In this document: positions 1 through 8,957 of the stretch, piece after piece
Layout of the letters: each line of letters starts with the position of its first letter
Numbering within the stretch: position 1 is the first letter of the stretch
Assembly: GCA_018064685.1 (NCBI GenBank)
Contig: JAGHUS010000152.1
Location: 1-64,000, forward strand
Direction: 5' to 3'
From: Bacteroidales bacterium
GTDB taxonomy: Bacteria; Bacteroidota; Bacteroidia; Bacteroidales; Bacteroidaceae
Length of the DNA: 64,000 bases
Made by a program: the position numbers and the translations under genes
Notes under the pieces: generated by a model
Database searches by the model: none
What the model was told of the DNA's origin: nothing
What the model saw: only the letters and a program-made list of their open reading frames with translations

Positions 1-705
1 GTGAGGTAGGTGGATGCTGTATGCTTCGCTTTTTCTGCCTGTTATGGTGTAATAGGGGAGGAGGTTGTCGTCGAGATGTTGGGTGAGGCAGTGGCGGATG
101 AGGGAGATTTTTTCGTTGAGGGAATTGCTTAGTGGGTTGGTGATGGAGGCTATCTGGGCTATGCGGCGTGTGGGGTTGAGGGTTGGAGCACATTTCTCGT
201 ACAGCGTGATCAGTTCGTCGCGATAGTTGTCCATTTGTTTCAAGAAGATGCCTTCGGGATGGTGGAGGAAGAGTAGGTATATGGTTTTGCAGAGTGGGGT
301 GAAGGGGAGTTCGAGGTTGTTGAAGTCGGTGAGTAGGATGCGAAGGTCGGCGGTGATGGTGATGTGGCTGGGTGTTTGGTATTTTAAGAGTGCTTCGCGC
401 AGGGTGCGTAGGCTCATGCCTTTCTGTTGCAGGTAGGTGATGCGCTCGTGTATCTCGTTGATGATGCGTGCTGTTTCTGCTTCGTATTCCTGGCTCTCGT
501 TGACACTGATTGATAGTTCGAAGTTTTGTTCTGCTACTTGCTTTATGTCTTGCCAGTTGAGGTATTGGCTCTCAATGTCCTCTGTGAGTCGGAGGAATTG
601 TTTGATGGGTAGGTTGCATAAATAAGTGTGTGCGTTCGAATGTCCGGCTTCGGACATGTTGATGTGGGCTGTTTGCAAATAGTAGGTTATAGTTAGGGCT
701 GCCAT
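1..705 (-). CDS. hypothetical protein, C-terminus truncated by window edge
   Basis: Reverse strand reads open from ATG at 705 (MAALTITYYLQTAHINMSEAGHSNAHTYLCNLPIKQFLRLTEDIE...) to the window edge without a stop. It is missing from the ORF track because it runs off the edge. A TACATTTG -7 box lies upstream at 731-738. Confidence 0.75.
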   Translation of the reverse strand, partial: MAALTITYYLQTAHINMSEAGHSNAHTYLCNLPIKQFLRLTEDIESQYLNWQDIKQVAEQNFELSISVNESQEYEAETARIINEIHERITYLQQKGMSLRTLREALLKYQTPSHITITADLRILLTDFNNLELPFTPLCKTIYLLFLHHPEGIFLKQMDNYRDELITLYEKCAPTLNPTRRIAQIASITNPLSNSLNEKISLIRHCLTQHLDDNLLPYYTITGRKSEAYSIHLPH

Positions 706-730
706 TGTTGATCTTTTTAGTTGTGGTGTG

Positions 731-738
731 CAAATGTA
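731..738 (-). promoter_or_regulatory. Bacteroidetes -7 box (TACATTTG)
   Basis: Matches TAnnTTTG, about 25 bp upstream of the ATG at 705. Confidence 0.5.
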
Positions 739-840
739 GTGTGGATTTTTGAAATATGCAAGAAGATAGGGGATTATGTGAAACGAAAAATGGGGGCTGA
801 CTGGTTTGTCAGTCCCCATTTGTGTGGTGGTGTAATCTTT

Positions 841-996
841 TCACAACTCGATGGCGGGTACCTCCATGACAACGCCGTCGCGACGGACGACGAGGGAGAG
901 GTTGTCGTGCTTGCAGCGCTCGATGAGACGGGTCTGCGCCAAAAGGATGCCTTTGTCTATGCGACGGGCCATGTCTAGTTTCTCTCTTTCACTCAT
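841..996 (-). CDS. small hypothetical protein, possible partner/antitoxin of the zeta-like toxin
   Basis: MSEREKLDMARRIDKGILLAQTRLIERCKHDNLSLVVRRDGVVMEVPAIEL. Its ATG overlaps the upstream stop (ATGA), which suggests translational coupling. Confidence 0.6.
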   Translation of the reverse strand: MSEREKLDMARRIDKGILLAQTRLIERCKHDNLSLVVRRDGVVMEVPAIEL

Positions 997-1604
997 GACT
1001 CTGCCTCCTTTTCTTCTTTTGCGTATTTGTTCTTGAATTCGTTGTAGAGCTCGGGATTCTCGACCTGGGTGGGCTTGTCCTTCCAACCACAGGCTATCTT
1101 GCCTGAGGGACAGGTGGAGTTGTCGTAGAGGGCCCAGTAGTCGACAACGGGCTTGTAGAGCTTGAAGAGGTTGCTGAGGCCGGCTCGGTAGCGACGGTAG
1201 ATGACGTCGAGGGGGATGTTGTGTCCGCCCTGGCTGACGCGCTTGGCTACACGCTTGACGGCTTGCTCGGGGGTGGTGAGGGCAAAGAAGAGAAGGGTGA
1301 CGAAATAGCCGCGGCGCTGGGCCTGCTGGATGAGCTTGACATAGGAGCGGGTGGAGAGGGTGGTCTCGAAGGCGAAGGTGGTGCCTTCCTTCAGGAGGTG
1401 GATGATGCGGTCGATCATGAGACGACCGGCCTGGATGGCTACGCCTTCGGGATTGAAGGGGGAGAGGCCTGCGGCGATCTGGTCGGCATTGACGAACTCG
1501 CGGCAGTTGAGCATCTCGGGCAGTACGGTGAAGCTGGCGGTGGTCTTACCGGCTCCATTGCAGCCGGCAATGACGTAGAGGTTCATTTTCTTGTTGTCGG
1601 ACAT
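993..1604 (-). CDS. zeta-toxin-like P-loop kinase family protein
   Basis: Walker A AGCNGAGKTT, plus FVNADQIAAGLSP and FAFETTLSTRSY motifs typical of the zeta-toxin-like NTPase family. Confidence 0.8.
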   Translation of the reverse strand: MSDNKKMNLYVIAGCNGAGKTTASFTVLPEMLNCREFVNADQIAAGLSPFNPEGVAIQAGRLMIDRIIHLLKEGTTFAFETTLSTRSYVKLIQQAQRRGYFVTLLFFALTTPEQAVKRVAKRVSQGGHNIPLDVIYRRYRAGLSNLFKLYKPVVDYWALYDNSTCPSGKIACGWKDKPTQVENPELYNEFKNKYAKEEKEAES

Positions 1605-1610
1605 AGGATT

Positions 1611-1856
1611 AAAAGGGTAGTAAAAGGGTAGTAAAAAATGGGTAGTAAAAGGGTAGTAAAAAAGGGTAGTAAAAGGGTAGTAAAAAGGGGTTGTAAAAGG
1701 GTAGTAAAAGGGTAGTAAAAAGGGGTAGTAAAAGGGTCGTTAAAAAGGGTAGTAAAAGGGTAGTAATAAAAGGGTAGTAAAAGGGTAGTAAAAGGGTAGT
1801 AAAAGGGTAGTAAAAGGGTAGTAAAAAAGGGTAGTAAAAGGGTAGTAAAAGGGACG
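1611..1856. repeat. tandem array of ~11-bp unit (aaaagggtagt), roughly 20 copies
   Basis: Direct reading: aaaagggtagt repeated with small indels, ending 6 bp before the start codon of the zeta-like gene. Confidence 0.95.
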
Positions 1857-2002
1857 AATGTATTACTTTTTGAAAGGGGAGTTATGAGGGAGTTATGGGG
1901 AAGTTATAGTGAAGTTATAAGGAATTTATGAGAAGTTATAGGGATGTTATTACAAACTGAGAACTTTTTAACTTAAAACTCAACTATTAACTTCTAACTC
2001 TG

Positions 2003-2024
2003 ACTTTTGACCGTTGTCAAAAGT
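2003..2024. repeat. perfect hairpin immediately after the trmD stop
   Basis: ACTTTTGAC-CGTT-GTCAAAAGT (9-bp stem, 4-nt loop). Confidence 0.7.
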
Positions 2025-2714
2025 TCAGAGCAGGTCGGGACGGAGGCGTTTGGTGCGCTCGAGGCTTTGCTGCAGTTCCCATTCCATGATCTTGGCTTCG
2101 TGGCCGGAGAGGAGGATGTCGGGGACACTGCCCCAGGAGGTGCCGTCGACGGCGATGTATTCCTTGGGACGGCTGTAGACGGGGGCCGCGAGGAGGTTGT
2201 CCTGGAAGGAGTCGGAGAGGGCGGACTGCTCGTCGCCAATGGCTCCGGGCAGGATGCGCACGATGGCGTCGGTCATGACGGCTGCGGCGAGCTCGCCTCC
2301 GGTGAGGACGTAGTCGCCGATGCTGACTTCCTTGGTGATGAGGTGCTCGCGGATGCGCCAGTCAATGCCTTTGTAGTGACCGCAGAGGATGATGATGTTC
2401 TGCTTGAGGGATAGCTCGTTGGCCATGGGCTGCGAGAACTGCTCGCCGTCGGGCGAGGTGAAGATGATCTCGTCGTAGTGGCGCTCGGACTTGAGCTGGG
2501 AGATGCAGCGGTCGATGGGCTCGCACTGCATGACCATGCCGGCGAAGCCTCCGAAGGGATAGTCGTCGACACGGCGCCAACGGTTGGTGGAGTAGTCGCG
2601 CAGGTTGTGGACGTGTATCTCCACGAGTCCTTTCTTCTGGGCACGGCCCAGAATGCTCTCCTGGGTGAAGGGGAGGACGAGCTCGGGGAGGACGGTGATG
2701 ATGTCGATTCGCAT
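2025..2714 (-). CDS. trmD: tRNA (guanine-N1)-methyltransferase
   Basis: [57 protein letters not shown]. Confidence 0.96.
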   Translation of the reverse strand: MRIDIITVLPELVLPFTQESILGRAQKKGLVEIHVHNLRDYSTNRWRRVDDYPFGGFAGMVMQCEPIDRCISQLKSERHYDEIIFTSPDGEQFSQPMANELSLKQNIIILCGHYKGIDWRIREHLITKEVSIGDYVLTGGELAAAVMTDAIVRILPGAIGDEQSALSDSFQDNLLAAPVYSRPKEYIAVDGTSWGSVPDILLSGHEAKIMEWELQQSLERTKRLRPDLL

Positions 2715-2779
2715 GGTAGCCCCCCTCTAACTCCCCCGAGGGGGAGCACTGCCGGATGGGGGAAGGCAGTGTAGGGTTA

Positions 2780-4204
2780 TTAGTTATTGTTGGTTTTACT
2801 TTCGAGACCATAGTTCTTCTTCTTGTCTTCCTTCTTGAGTAAGTAGGAAAGCAGAAGGGCTATGATGCCGAAAAGGGTGAAGATGCACATGGGGATGGTG
2901 TAGTCGTACTGAATCTCCTCTACGCCATTGCGTATGGTTGTGCCTTCCTGGCAGAATGATTCTAGCACTACGCCAATAATAAGAGGTATGAAGCCCAGTC
3001 CGATGTTCTGAATCCAGAATGTGAGGGCGTATGAAGAACCAAGCAACTTGAGAGGTATGATTTTGGGCATACTGGGCCACATGGCTGAGGGGACGAGCGA
3101 GAAGGCTACGCCGAGCAGAATCATGATGATGGCAGCAAACCACCAGTAGTTAAGGATGGGAAGGGCGAAAAGTATGTGCACCAAGATGAGAAGGGCTGAG
3201 CCAATCATCATGATGGTGGCACCCTTGCCATACTTGTCGTAGATGCGACCGAAGATGGGGGTCATGAGAAGGTTGCCGAAGGGAATGAGCATGACGAGAA
3301 GTCCTGCCAGTGGCATCTTGAATTCGCTGCCAAAAGCTGTGAACTCAACCTCCTGGATGACGTTGTATTTGTTGATCATCAGTGAGGTGGCGTATTTCAT
3401 AAATGGAAATACGGCAGAGTAGAAGCAAAGGCAGAGGAGGGCAATAAGCCAGAAGCCTTTGTTGGTGACGATATGCCTCAGGTCGCTTATCTTGAACTGA
3501 TCGTCGGAGGATGCTTCCTGGGCAGGCATCTGCTTGTCGAGCTTCTTGTCCATGACGCAGAACACCATGAAGGCAAGGAAACCGATGGTGAGCAGTATGA
3601 AGGACAGGAGGAGGGGGGTAGAGACATTGAAACTCTTGGCCAGGCCGGGGCTGACTAGGAATGCCAAGGCTGTGCCCAGACGTGCTACTGCCACCTGGAC
3701 CCCCATGGCCATGGCGAGTTCGTGGCCGGTGAACCATCTGACAATCACCTTGCTGATTACGATACCGCTGTTCTCGCATCCTACGGCGAAGACAGCATAT
3801 CCGAGGCAGGCAACAAGGACTTGTGCGTTGAGTCCCAGCATGATAATGTCTCCTCCAGGCTCGATGTATTCTACGGCATAATACTTAATACCGGCTCCGG
3901 CCACCATGAAGAGGCATGAGACGAGTCCGGTGAAGCGTACTCCCATCTTATCGAGGATGATGCCACCGAAGATGAGCATAAAAAAGAATACGTTGAACCA
4001 CATGTAGGACCAGTTGAAGGATCCGAAGTCGCCTGCACTCCAGCCCATACCTCCGTTCTCGATTGACACGCCGAGCATGTCCATAAGGGGGGAGATGGCG
4101 TCGGTAAGGAAATATCCCCACATCATAGTGAAGGATACGATAAACAGTGCTAGCCAACGTGCTGCTTTGTTATCGCTTAGTAAGTTTTGAAGCTGTTTTG
4201 TCAT
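2780..4204 (-). CDS. MFS transporter
   Basis: About 12 hydrophobic segments; GRIYDKYGKGATIMMIGSALL and related MFS-type loops. Confidence 0.85.
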   Translation of the reverse strand: MTKQLQNLLSDNKAARWLALFIVSFTMMWGYFLTDAISPLMDMLGVSIENGGMGWSAGDFGSFNWSYMWFNVFFFMLIFGGIILDKMGVRFTGLVSCLFMVAGAGIKYYAVEYIEPGGDIIMLGLNAQVLVACLGYAVFAVGCENSGIVISKVIVRWFTGHELAMAMGVQVAVARLGTALAFLVSPGLAKSFNVSTPLLLSFILLTIGFLAFMVFCVMDKKLDKQMPAQEASSDDQFKISDLRHIVTNKGFWLIALLCLCFYSAVFPFMKYATSLMINKYNVIQEVEFTAFGSEFKMPLAGLLVMLIPFGNLLMTPIFGRIYDKYGKGATIMMIGSALLILVHILFALPILNYWWFAAIIMILLGVAFSLVPSAMWPSMPKIIPLKLLGSSYALTFWIQNIGLGFIPLIIGVVLESFCQEGTTIRNGVEEIQYDYTIPMCIFTLFGIIALLLSYLLKKEDKKKNYGLESKTNNN

Positions 4205-4293
4205 TGTATAGAATATATATTGTTATTAGAACATTAATTGTATCAAATAGGATTTGTTCGTTTGTGAATCTGATAACACGAAATCCAAGACGT

Positions 4294-6492
4294 TCAATTT
4301 TTGAGGGAGTTAGAGGGGGCGAGCCATTTATCCAGCCAACGGAAGAAGGTGCGCTGCCAGAGGATGCCGTTCTGGGGCTTGAGGACCCAGTGGTTCTCGT
4401 CGGGATAGAGAAGGAGCTGGGCGGGGATGCCGCGCAGACGGGCTGCATTGAAGGCGCTCTGGCCCTGGCTGCTGAGGATGCGATAGTCCTTGTCGCCGTG
4501 GATGCAGAGGATGGGGGTGTCCCAGCGGTCGACGTAGAGGTGTGGACTCTCCTTGAAGGGGTTGTGCTTGCCCTTGGGGGTGACATCTACCTCTTTGAGA
4601 CGTAAGTTGTCGGGGGCTGTGATGCCACGATGCCAGGGAGCTGCCTGGAGATCCCAGTTGGCAAACCACATCTCTTCGGTCTCGACATACTGCTGCTGTG
4701 TGTTGAAGATGCCGTCGTGGGCTATGAAGGCCTTGAAGCGCTTGTCGTGGTTGCCGGCCAGCCAGTATACGCTGTAGCCGCCAAATGAGGCACCTACGCA
4801 ACCGAGACGCTCGGCATCGACGTAGGGTTCCTGCTTGATGTCGTCGATGGCAGAGAGGTAGTCCTGCATGCACTGCCCGCTGTAGTCACCGCTGATCTGC
4901 TCGAGCCACTCCTTGCCGAAGCCGGGGAGGCCGCGACGGTTGGGGGCTATGATGATGTAGTCGTGTGCTGCCATAATCTGGAAGTTCCAGCGATACGACC
5001 AGAACTGACTGACGGGACTCTGCGGACCGCCCTCGCAGAAGAGCAAGGCGGGATATTTCTTCGAGGGGTCGAAGTGGCTGGGGTAGATGACCCAGCACAG
5101 CTCCTCCTTGCCGTCGGTGGTCTTGACCCATCGCTCCTCGACCTTGCCGAAGCTGAGTTGTGAGAGCAGGTGGTCGTTCTCGTGGGTGATCTGTGTCACC
5201 TGGGTGGGCTTTTTCTTGTTGGGGGTGACGAGGTAGAGGTCGGCAGGAGAGGAGATGCTATGACGCTCGGCGATGAGTGAGCGGCCGTCGGGCATGAGCT
5301 GGAGCGAGCCGTAGTCGTAGTCGCCGGTGGTGAGGGTCTTGACCTCGCCCTTGAGGTTGGTTTGGTACATCATCTGGCGTGCGTGCCATACCCCGAGGAA
5401 GTAGAGGGTGTTGTTGTCGGGTGCCCAGCAGAAGGCTTCGACACCGGAATCGAAGGATTCGGTGACGTACTGCTTCTGGCCTGTGGCAAGGTTGAGCACG
5501 CAGAGGCGGTTGCGGTCGGATTCATAGCCGTCGCGCTCCATGCTCTGCCAGGCTATCATGGTGCCATCGGGCGAGAAGGCAGGATTGGTGTCGTAGCCGG
5601 CGTTGATGTCTATGCCGGATTTGTTCTTGCTCTGCCTTTCGAGCGACTTGGTGGCGTCGTATGCTGGCTCGACATAGTCCTGTGGCTTGCACAGGTTGCG
5701 TGTCTGACCTGTCTCTACATTATATAAATATATATCGCTGTCGGTAGAGATGGCGTATGCCACACCGGTCTTCTTGCGCGAGGTGTAGGCTATCTGCTTG
5801 CTGTCGGGGCTCCAGCAGAATTGCTCGCTGCCGCCGAAGGGCAGCATGGGGCACTCGTAGGGTTCGCCCTGGAGGATGTCCTGGGCTGCACCTACCTTAT
5901 GGCCGTCGAAGGGGGCGAGGAAGATGTGCGGGATGACGGTGACGTACTGGTCCCAGTGCTTGTAGTTCATGTCGTCGATGACCATGCCGCTGGCCAGTGG
6001 GAGGTCTTGCTCCTTGGGTTGGATGCTGGTGGTCTGAGGTACCTCGCGTATGAGGATGACGTGGGTCTCGTCGGGCGAGAACTTGAAGCCGCCGATGGGG
6101 TCGCCGTCGGTGAGCTGCTGGCGGTTGGTGCCGTCGGGGTTCATGCTCCAGAGCTGTCCGCCTGAGACGAAGGCGATGCGCTTGCCGCCTGAGATGAAGG
6201 CTGGTTCGCTCTCGCTTTGTGCGCTGGTGGTAAGGAGCTGCTGGTTGGTGCCGTCGATGTTACAGCGGTAGATGACGGTGTGGCTTTTGTTCTGCTCTAC
6301 GCTGTAGTAGCTGACGGTGTAGATGAGTGTCTTGCCGTCGGGGCTGGGCTGGTAGGCTCCGATGCGGCCCATAGCCCAGAGGGCTTCGGGTGTCATGCGG
6401 TCGGAGGTGAGCTTTATCTCGTGCCTGCCAATGGGCTCGGCTGCCTGCGTGGTGGTGGCTGCGGTGGCTGCTATGGCGGTGGCAAGTGTCAT
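4294..6492 (-). CDS. S9 family peptidase (prolyl oligopeptidase/DPP-like)
   Basis: WD40-like propeller (GGKRIAFVSGGQLWSMNPDG) and alpha/beta hydrolase domain with GASFGGYSVYW nucleophile elbow, HGDKDYRI and DENHW. The start is uncertain: the ORF opens at a GTG at 6558 inside a repeat; ATG 6492 or GTG 6510 are more plausible. Confidence 0.9.
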   Translation of the reverse strand: MTLATAIAATAATTTQAAEPIGRHEIKLTSDRMTPEALWAMGRIGAYQPSPDGKTLIYTVSYYSVEQNKSHTVIYRCNIDGTNQQLLTTSAQSESEPAFISGGKRIAFVSGGQLWSMNPDGTNRQQLTDGDPIGGFKFSPDETHVILIREVPQTTSIQPKEQDLPLASGMVIDDMNYKHWDQYVTVIPHIFLAPFDGHKVGAAQDILQGEPYECPMLPFGGSEQFCWSPDSKQIAYTSRKKTGVAYAISTDSDIYLYNVETGQTRNLCKPQDYVEPAYDATKSLERQSKNKSGIDINAGYDTNPAFSPDGTMIAWQSMERDGYESDRNRLCVLNLATGQKQYVTESFDSGVEAFCWAPDNNTLYFLGVWHARQMMYQTNLKGEVKTLTTGDYDYGSLQLMPDGRSLIAERHSISSPADLYLVTPNKKKPTQVTQITHENDHLLSQLSFGKVEERWVKTTDGKEELCWVIYPSHFDPSKKYPALLFCEGGPQSPVSQFWSYRWNFQIMAAHDYIIIAPNRRGLPGFGKEWLEQISGDYSGQCMQDYLSAIDDIKQEPYVDAERLGCVGASFGGYSVYWLAGNHDKRFKAFIAHDGIFNTQQQYVETEEMWFANWDLQAAPWHRGITAPDNLRLKEVDVTPKGKHNPFKESPHLYVDRWDTPILCIHGDKDYRILSSQGQSAFNAARLRGIPAQLLLYPDENHWVLKPQNGILWQRTFFRWLDKWLAPSNSLKN

Positions 6493-6522
6493 GGTTGTGA
6501 GGATGTTCACTGTTTTGTTAAA

Positions 6523-6799
6523 ATTAAGAATTAAGAGAGAAGAATTAAGAATTGACACTCTTCCACCTTCGGCATCTCCCCCGAGGGGGAGAGGGCTGGC
6601 GCGGTGACTTTTCTAATTATGAATTAAGAATTAAGAGAGAAGAATTAAGAATTGACACTCTTCTACCTTCGGTCTCCCCCGAGGGGGAGAGGGCTGGCGC
6701 GGTGACTTTTCTAATTATGAATTAAGAATTAAGAGAGAAGAATTAAGAATTGACCCTCTTCTGCCTTCGGCATCTCCCCCGAGGGGGAGAGGGCTGCGC
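6523..6799. repeat. three tandem copies of a ~100-bp composite intergenic repeat
   Basis: Each unit is attaagaattaagagagaagaattaagaattga followed by [ct]accttcgg..tctcccccgagggggagagggctggcgcggtgac. Units start at 6523, 6623 and 6721. Confidence 0.95.
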
Positions 6800-6805
6800 G
6801 ATACG

Positions 6806-8719
6806 TTATCTTTTTCTCTGCTGTCCTTGCATCTGGCGCATCATCTCTTGCTGCTTCTGCATGGCTTCGAGACGGGCTGCCATGCCTGAGAGCTTCTTGG
6901 GGTCGTTCTTGTGTGCCTCGCGATAGGCTTCGAGCTGGGCAAGGAGCTTCTTGTCGTCGGTGGTCTTACGCAGGAACCACATGATGAGGATGCTGGTGAG
7001 GCCTGAGAGGAAGTAGTAGTAGCAGAGACCGCTGGAGTAGTCGTTGAACATGAAGAAGAACATGACGGGCATGGCGTACATCATGTAGCGCATCATCTTC
7101 ATCTGGCCTTGCTGCTCGCTGCTCATCTGGTTGTTCTGCTGACGCATGCTGATGATGGTGTTGATGATGTTGGTGACACAGAACAGGAGGCAGAAGATGC
7201 TGAGGTGGTCGCCCAAGAGGGGTATGTCGGTGCCCCAGTTGATGAGTTCGTCGTATGACGAGAGGTCGTCGGCCCAGAGGAAGCTCTGGCCACGCAGCTG
7301 TATGGCGTTGGGCACGAAGTTGAAGAGGGCGATGAAGATGGGCATCTGGATGAGCATGGGAAGACAGCCACCCATGGGGCTGACGCCGTATTCCTTGTAG
7401 AGTCCCATCATCTCCTGCTGCTTCTTCATGGCATCCTCCTTGTTGGGGTATTTCTGGTTGAGGGCATCAACCTTGGGCTTGAGGACGCGCATGCGGGCAC
7501 TGCTCATGAAGCTCTTCTTGGTGGCGGGATAGACGATGACCTTGACGAGGATGGTGAGCAGCAGCAGCACGATGCCCATGGGGAGACCCCAGCTGGTGAG
7601 CCACTCGAAGACGTAGAGGATGAAGAATCGGTTGATCCACTTGACAAGGGGCCATCCGAAGTATATGAGGTCCTCGAGTTCGAGGTCTTTCTTGCTGGTG
7701 GAGAGGGCGTTGTGGTCCTGCAGCGTGTGGAAGTCGTTGGGACCGGTGTAGAGCTGCATGGTGGTGACGTCCTTGCCAGTGGGGTCGAACTTGGTCTGCA
7801 TGTAGGCTGAGTAGGTCTTGAGCACCTGTGACTCGACAGCCTGGGGCTCGCTCTTGAGGGTGTAGTGGGTGAAGTCGTTCTGACCCACGAGTACGCAGCT
7901 GAAGAACTGGTCCTTGAAGGCTACCCAGTCGAGTGCGGGATCGTCGTCCTCCTGTACCTTTTCGTCGGTAGATGTCTGTGAGAGGTTGTCGGTGTCGTCA
8001 TCCTTCTCCTTGTAGGTGAGGGTTGCGTAGCGGCTCTCGAACTTGTAGCCCTTCTCTTGCTGGAGGCATGAGTCCTGCCAATCGATGTAGAGCGACTTGT
8101 CGCTGCTAGAGAGGTACTGTGCCATGTTGCTGGCCTTGACGGTGAAGGTCGTCATGTAGCTGTCGGGATGCAGACGGTAGGTGATGTCGAGTGTGTGTGT
8201 GTTGTCGGCATCGGCATAGAGACGCATGGTGACGGTAGAGTCGGTCTGGTCGACGGGTGTGAAATAGAGGTCGGAGAGCATGATGCGCTCGTTCTTGGCG
8301 TTGCGCAGCTCGAGTGCCATCTGGCTCTTGCTGAGCAGCTTGACATCGTTCTGCTTGAAGTCCTTGTAGCCGTTAAGCATCTTGACACTGGCGGGTGTTC
8401 CGCCCTGTGTGTTGATGGTGACCTCTACGTTCTTGTTCTTGATGGTGACGGTCTTGGCTGCCGCACTGTCGGGTGTGAGATGGCTGAAGAATAGGGTGGT
8501 GCTGTCCTTGGCAGCGGCAGCCTTCATGTCGGCCAGTTGCTGCTTCTTGAGCACAGCGTTGATGGAATCAGCGTCGTGCTGGGCCTTGGCCTTCTGCTCG
8601 GCCTCTACTCTTGCTTTCTCTTGGGCTTGGAGTTGCTCCTCCGAAGGTTTGTTCAGAAACCAGAATGCCACGAGTACGACTCCGATCAATGAAAAACCGA
8701 TGATTTTGTTTTTATCCAT
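6806..8719 (-). CDS. yidC: membrane protein insertase YidC
   Basis: MDKNKIIGFSLIGVVLVAFWF, periplasmic domain, then YPATKKSFMSSARMRVLKPKVDALNQKYPNKEDAMKKQQEMMGLYKEYGVSPMGGCLPMLIQMPIFIALF. Confidence 0.96.
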   Translation of the reverse strand: MDKNKIIGFSLIGVVLVAFWFLNKPSEEQLQAQEKARVEAEQKAKAQHDADSINAVLKKQQLADMKAAAAKDSTTLFFSHLTPDSAAAKTVTIKNKNVEVTINTQGGTPASVKMLNGYKDFKQNDVKLLSKSQMALELRNAKNERIMLSDLYFTPVDQTDSTVTMRLYADADNTHTLDITYRLHPDSYMTTFTVKASNMAQYLSSSDKSLYIDWQDSCLQQEKGYKFESRYATLTYKEKDDDTDNLSQTSTDEKVQEDDDPALDWVAFKDQFFSCVLVGQNDFTHYTLKSEPQAVESQVLKTYSAYMQTKFDPTGKDVTTMQLYTGPNDFHTLQDHNALSTSKKDLELEDLIYFGWPLVKWINRFFILYVFEWLTSWGLPMGIVLLLLTILVKVIVYPATKKSFMSSARMRVLKPKVDALNQKYPNKEDAMKKQQEMMGLYKEYGVSPMGGCLPMLIQMPIFIALFNFVPNAIQLRGQSFLWADDLSSYDELINWGTDIPLLGDHLSIFCLLFCVTNIINTIISMRQQNNQMSSEQQGQMKMMRYMMYAMPVMFFFMFNDYSSGLCYYYFLSGLTSILIMWFLRKTTDDKKLLAQLEAYREAHKNDPKKLSGMAARLEAMQKQQEMMRQMQGQQRKR

Positions 8720-8847
8720 AATTGTATTGTTATTTGTTTCTTTGAAATGATTTAGTCGTTTGGCTGACTAGTTGTTTAGTCGTTTGGGGAGGTTTGATCA
8801 GCCTGTTCATTAGCTTGATGTAACTTCTCCTGTGCACAATTATCGCG

Positions 8848-8855
8848 CAAAGATA
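8848..8855 (-). promoter_or_regulatory. Bacteroidetes -7 box (TATCTTTG) upstream of yidC
   Basis: CAAAGATA on the + strand; divergent from the promoter at 8931. Confidence 0.5.
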
Positions 8856-8930
8856 CGAAAAAAGATGGATTTTCGGCCCTCTTTAACGATTATTTTCATT
8901 TTTTCAACTTTCAATTCTCTTTTTTCTTTG

Positions 8931-8938
8931 TACCTTTG
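8931..8938 (+). promoter_or_regulatory. Bacteroidetes -7 box (TACCTTTG)
   Basis: Matches TAnnTTTG, 20 bp before the ATG at 8958. Confidence 0.55.
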
Positions 8939-8957
8939 TGCCAAAATAGATTCGTTT

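Noticed and set aside
1611-1856. CRISPR-like array
   Set aside because: The unit is 11 bp and directly tandem, with no unique spacers and no cas genes; the same applies to 57788-57975, 29924-30099 and 61337-61420.
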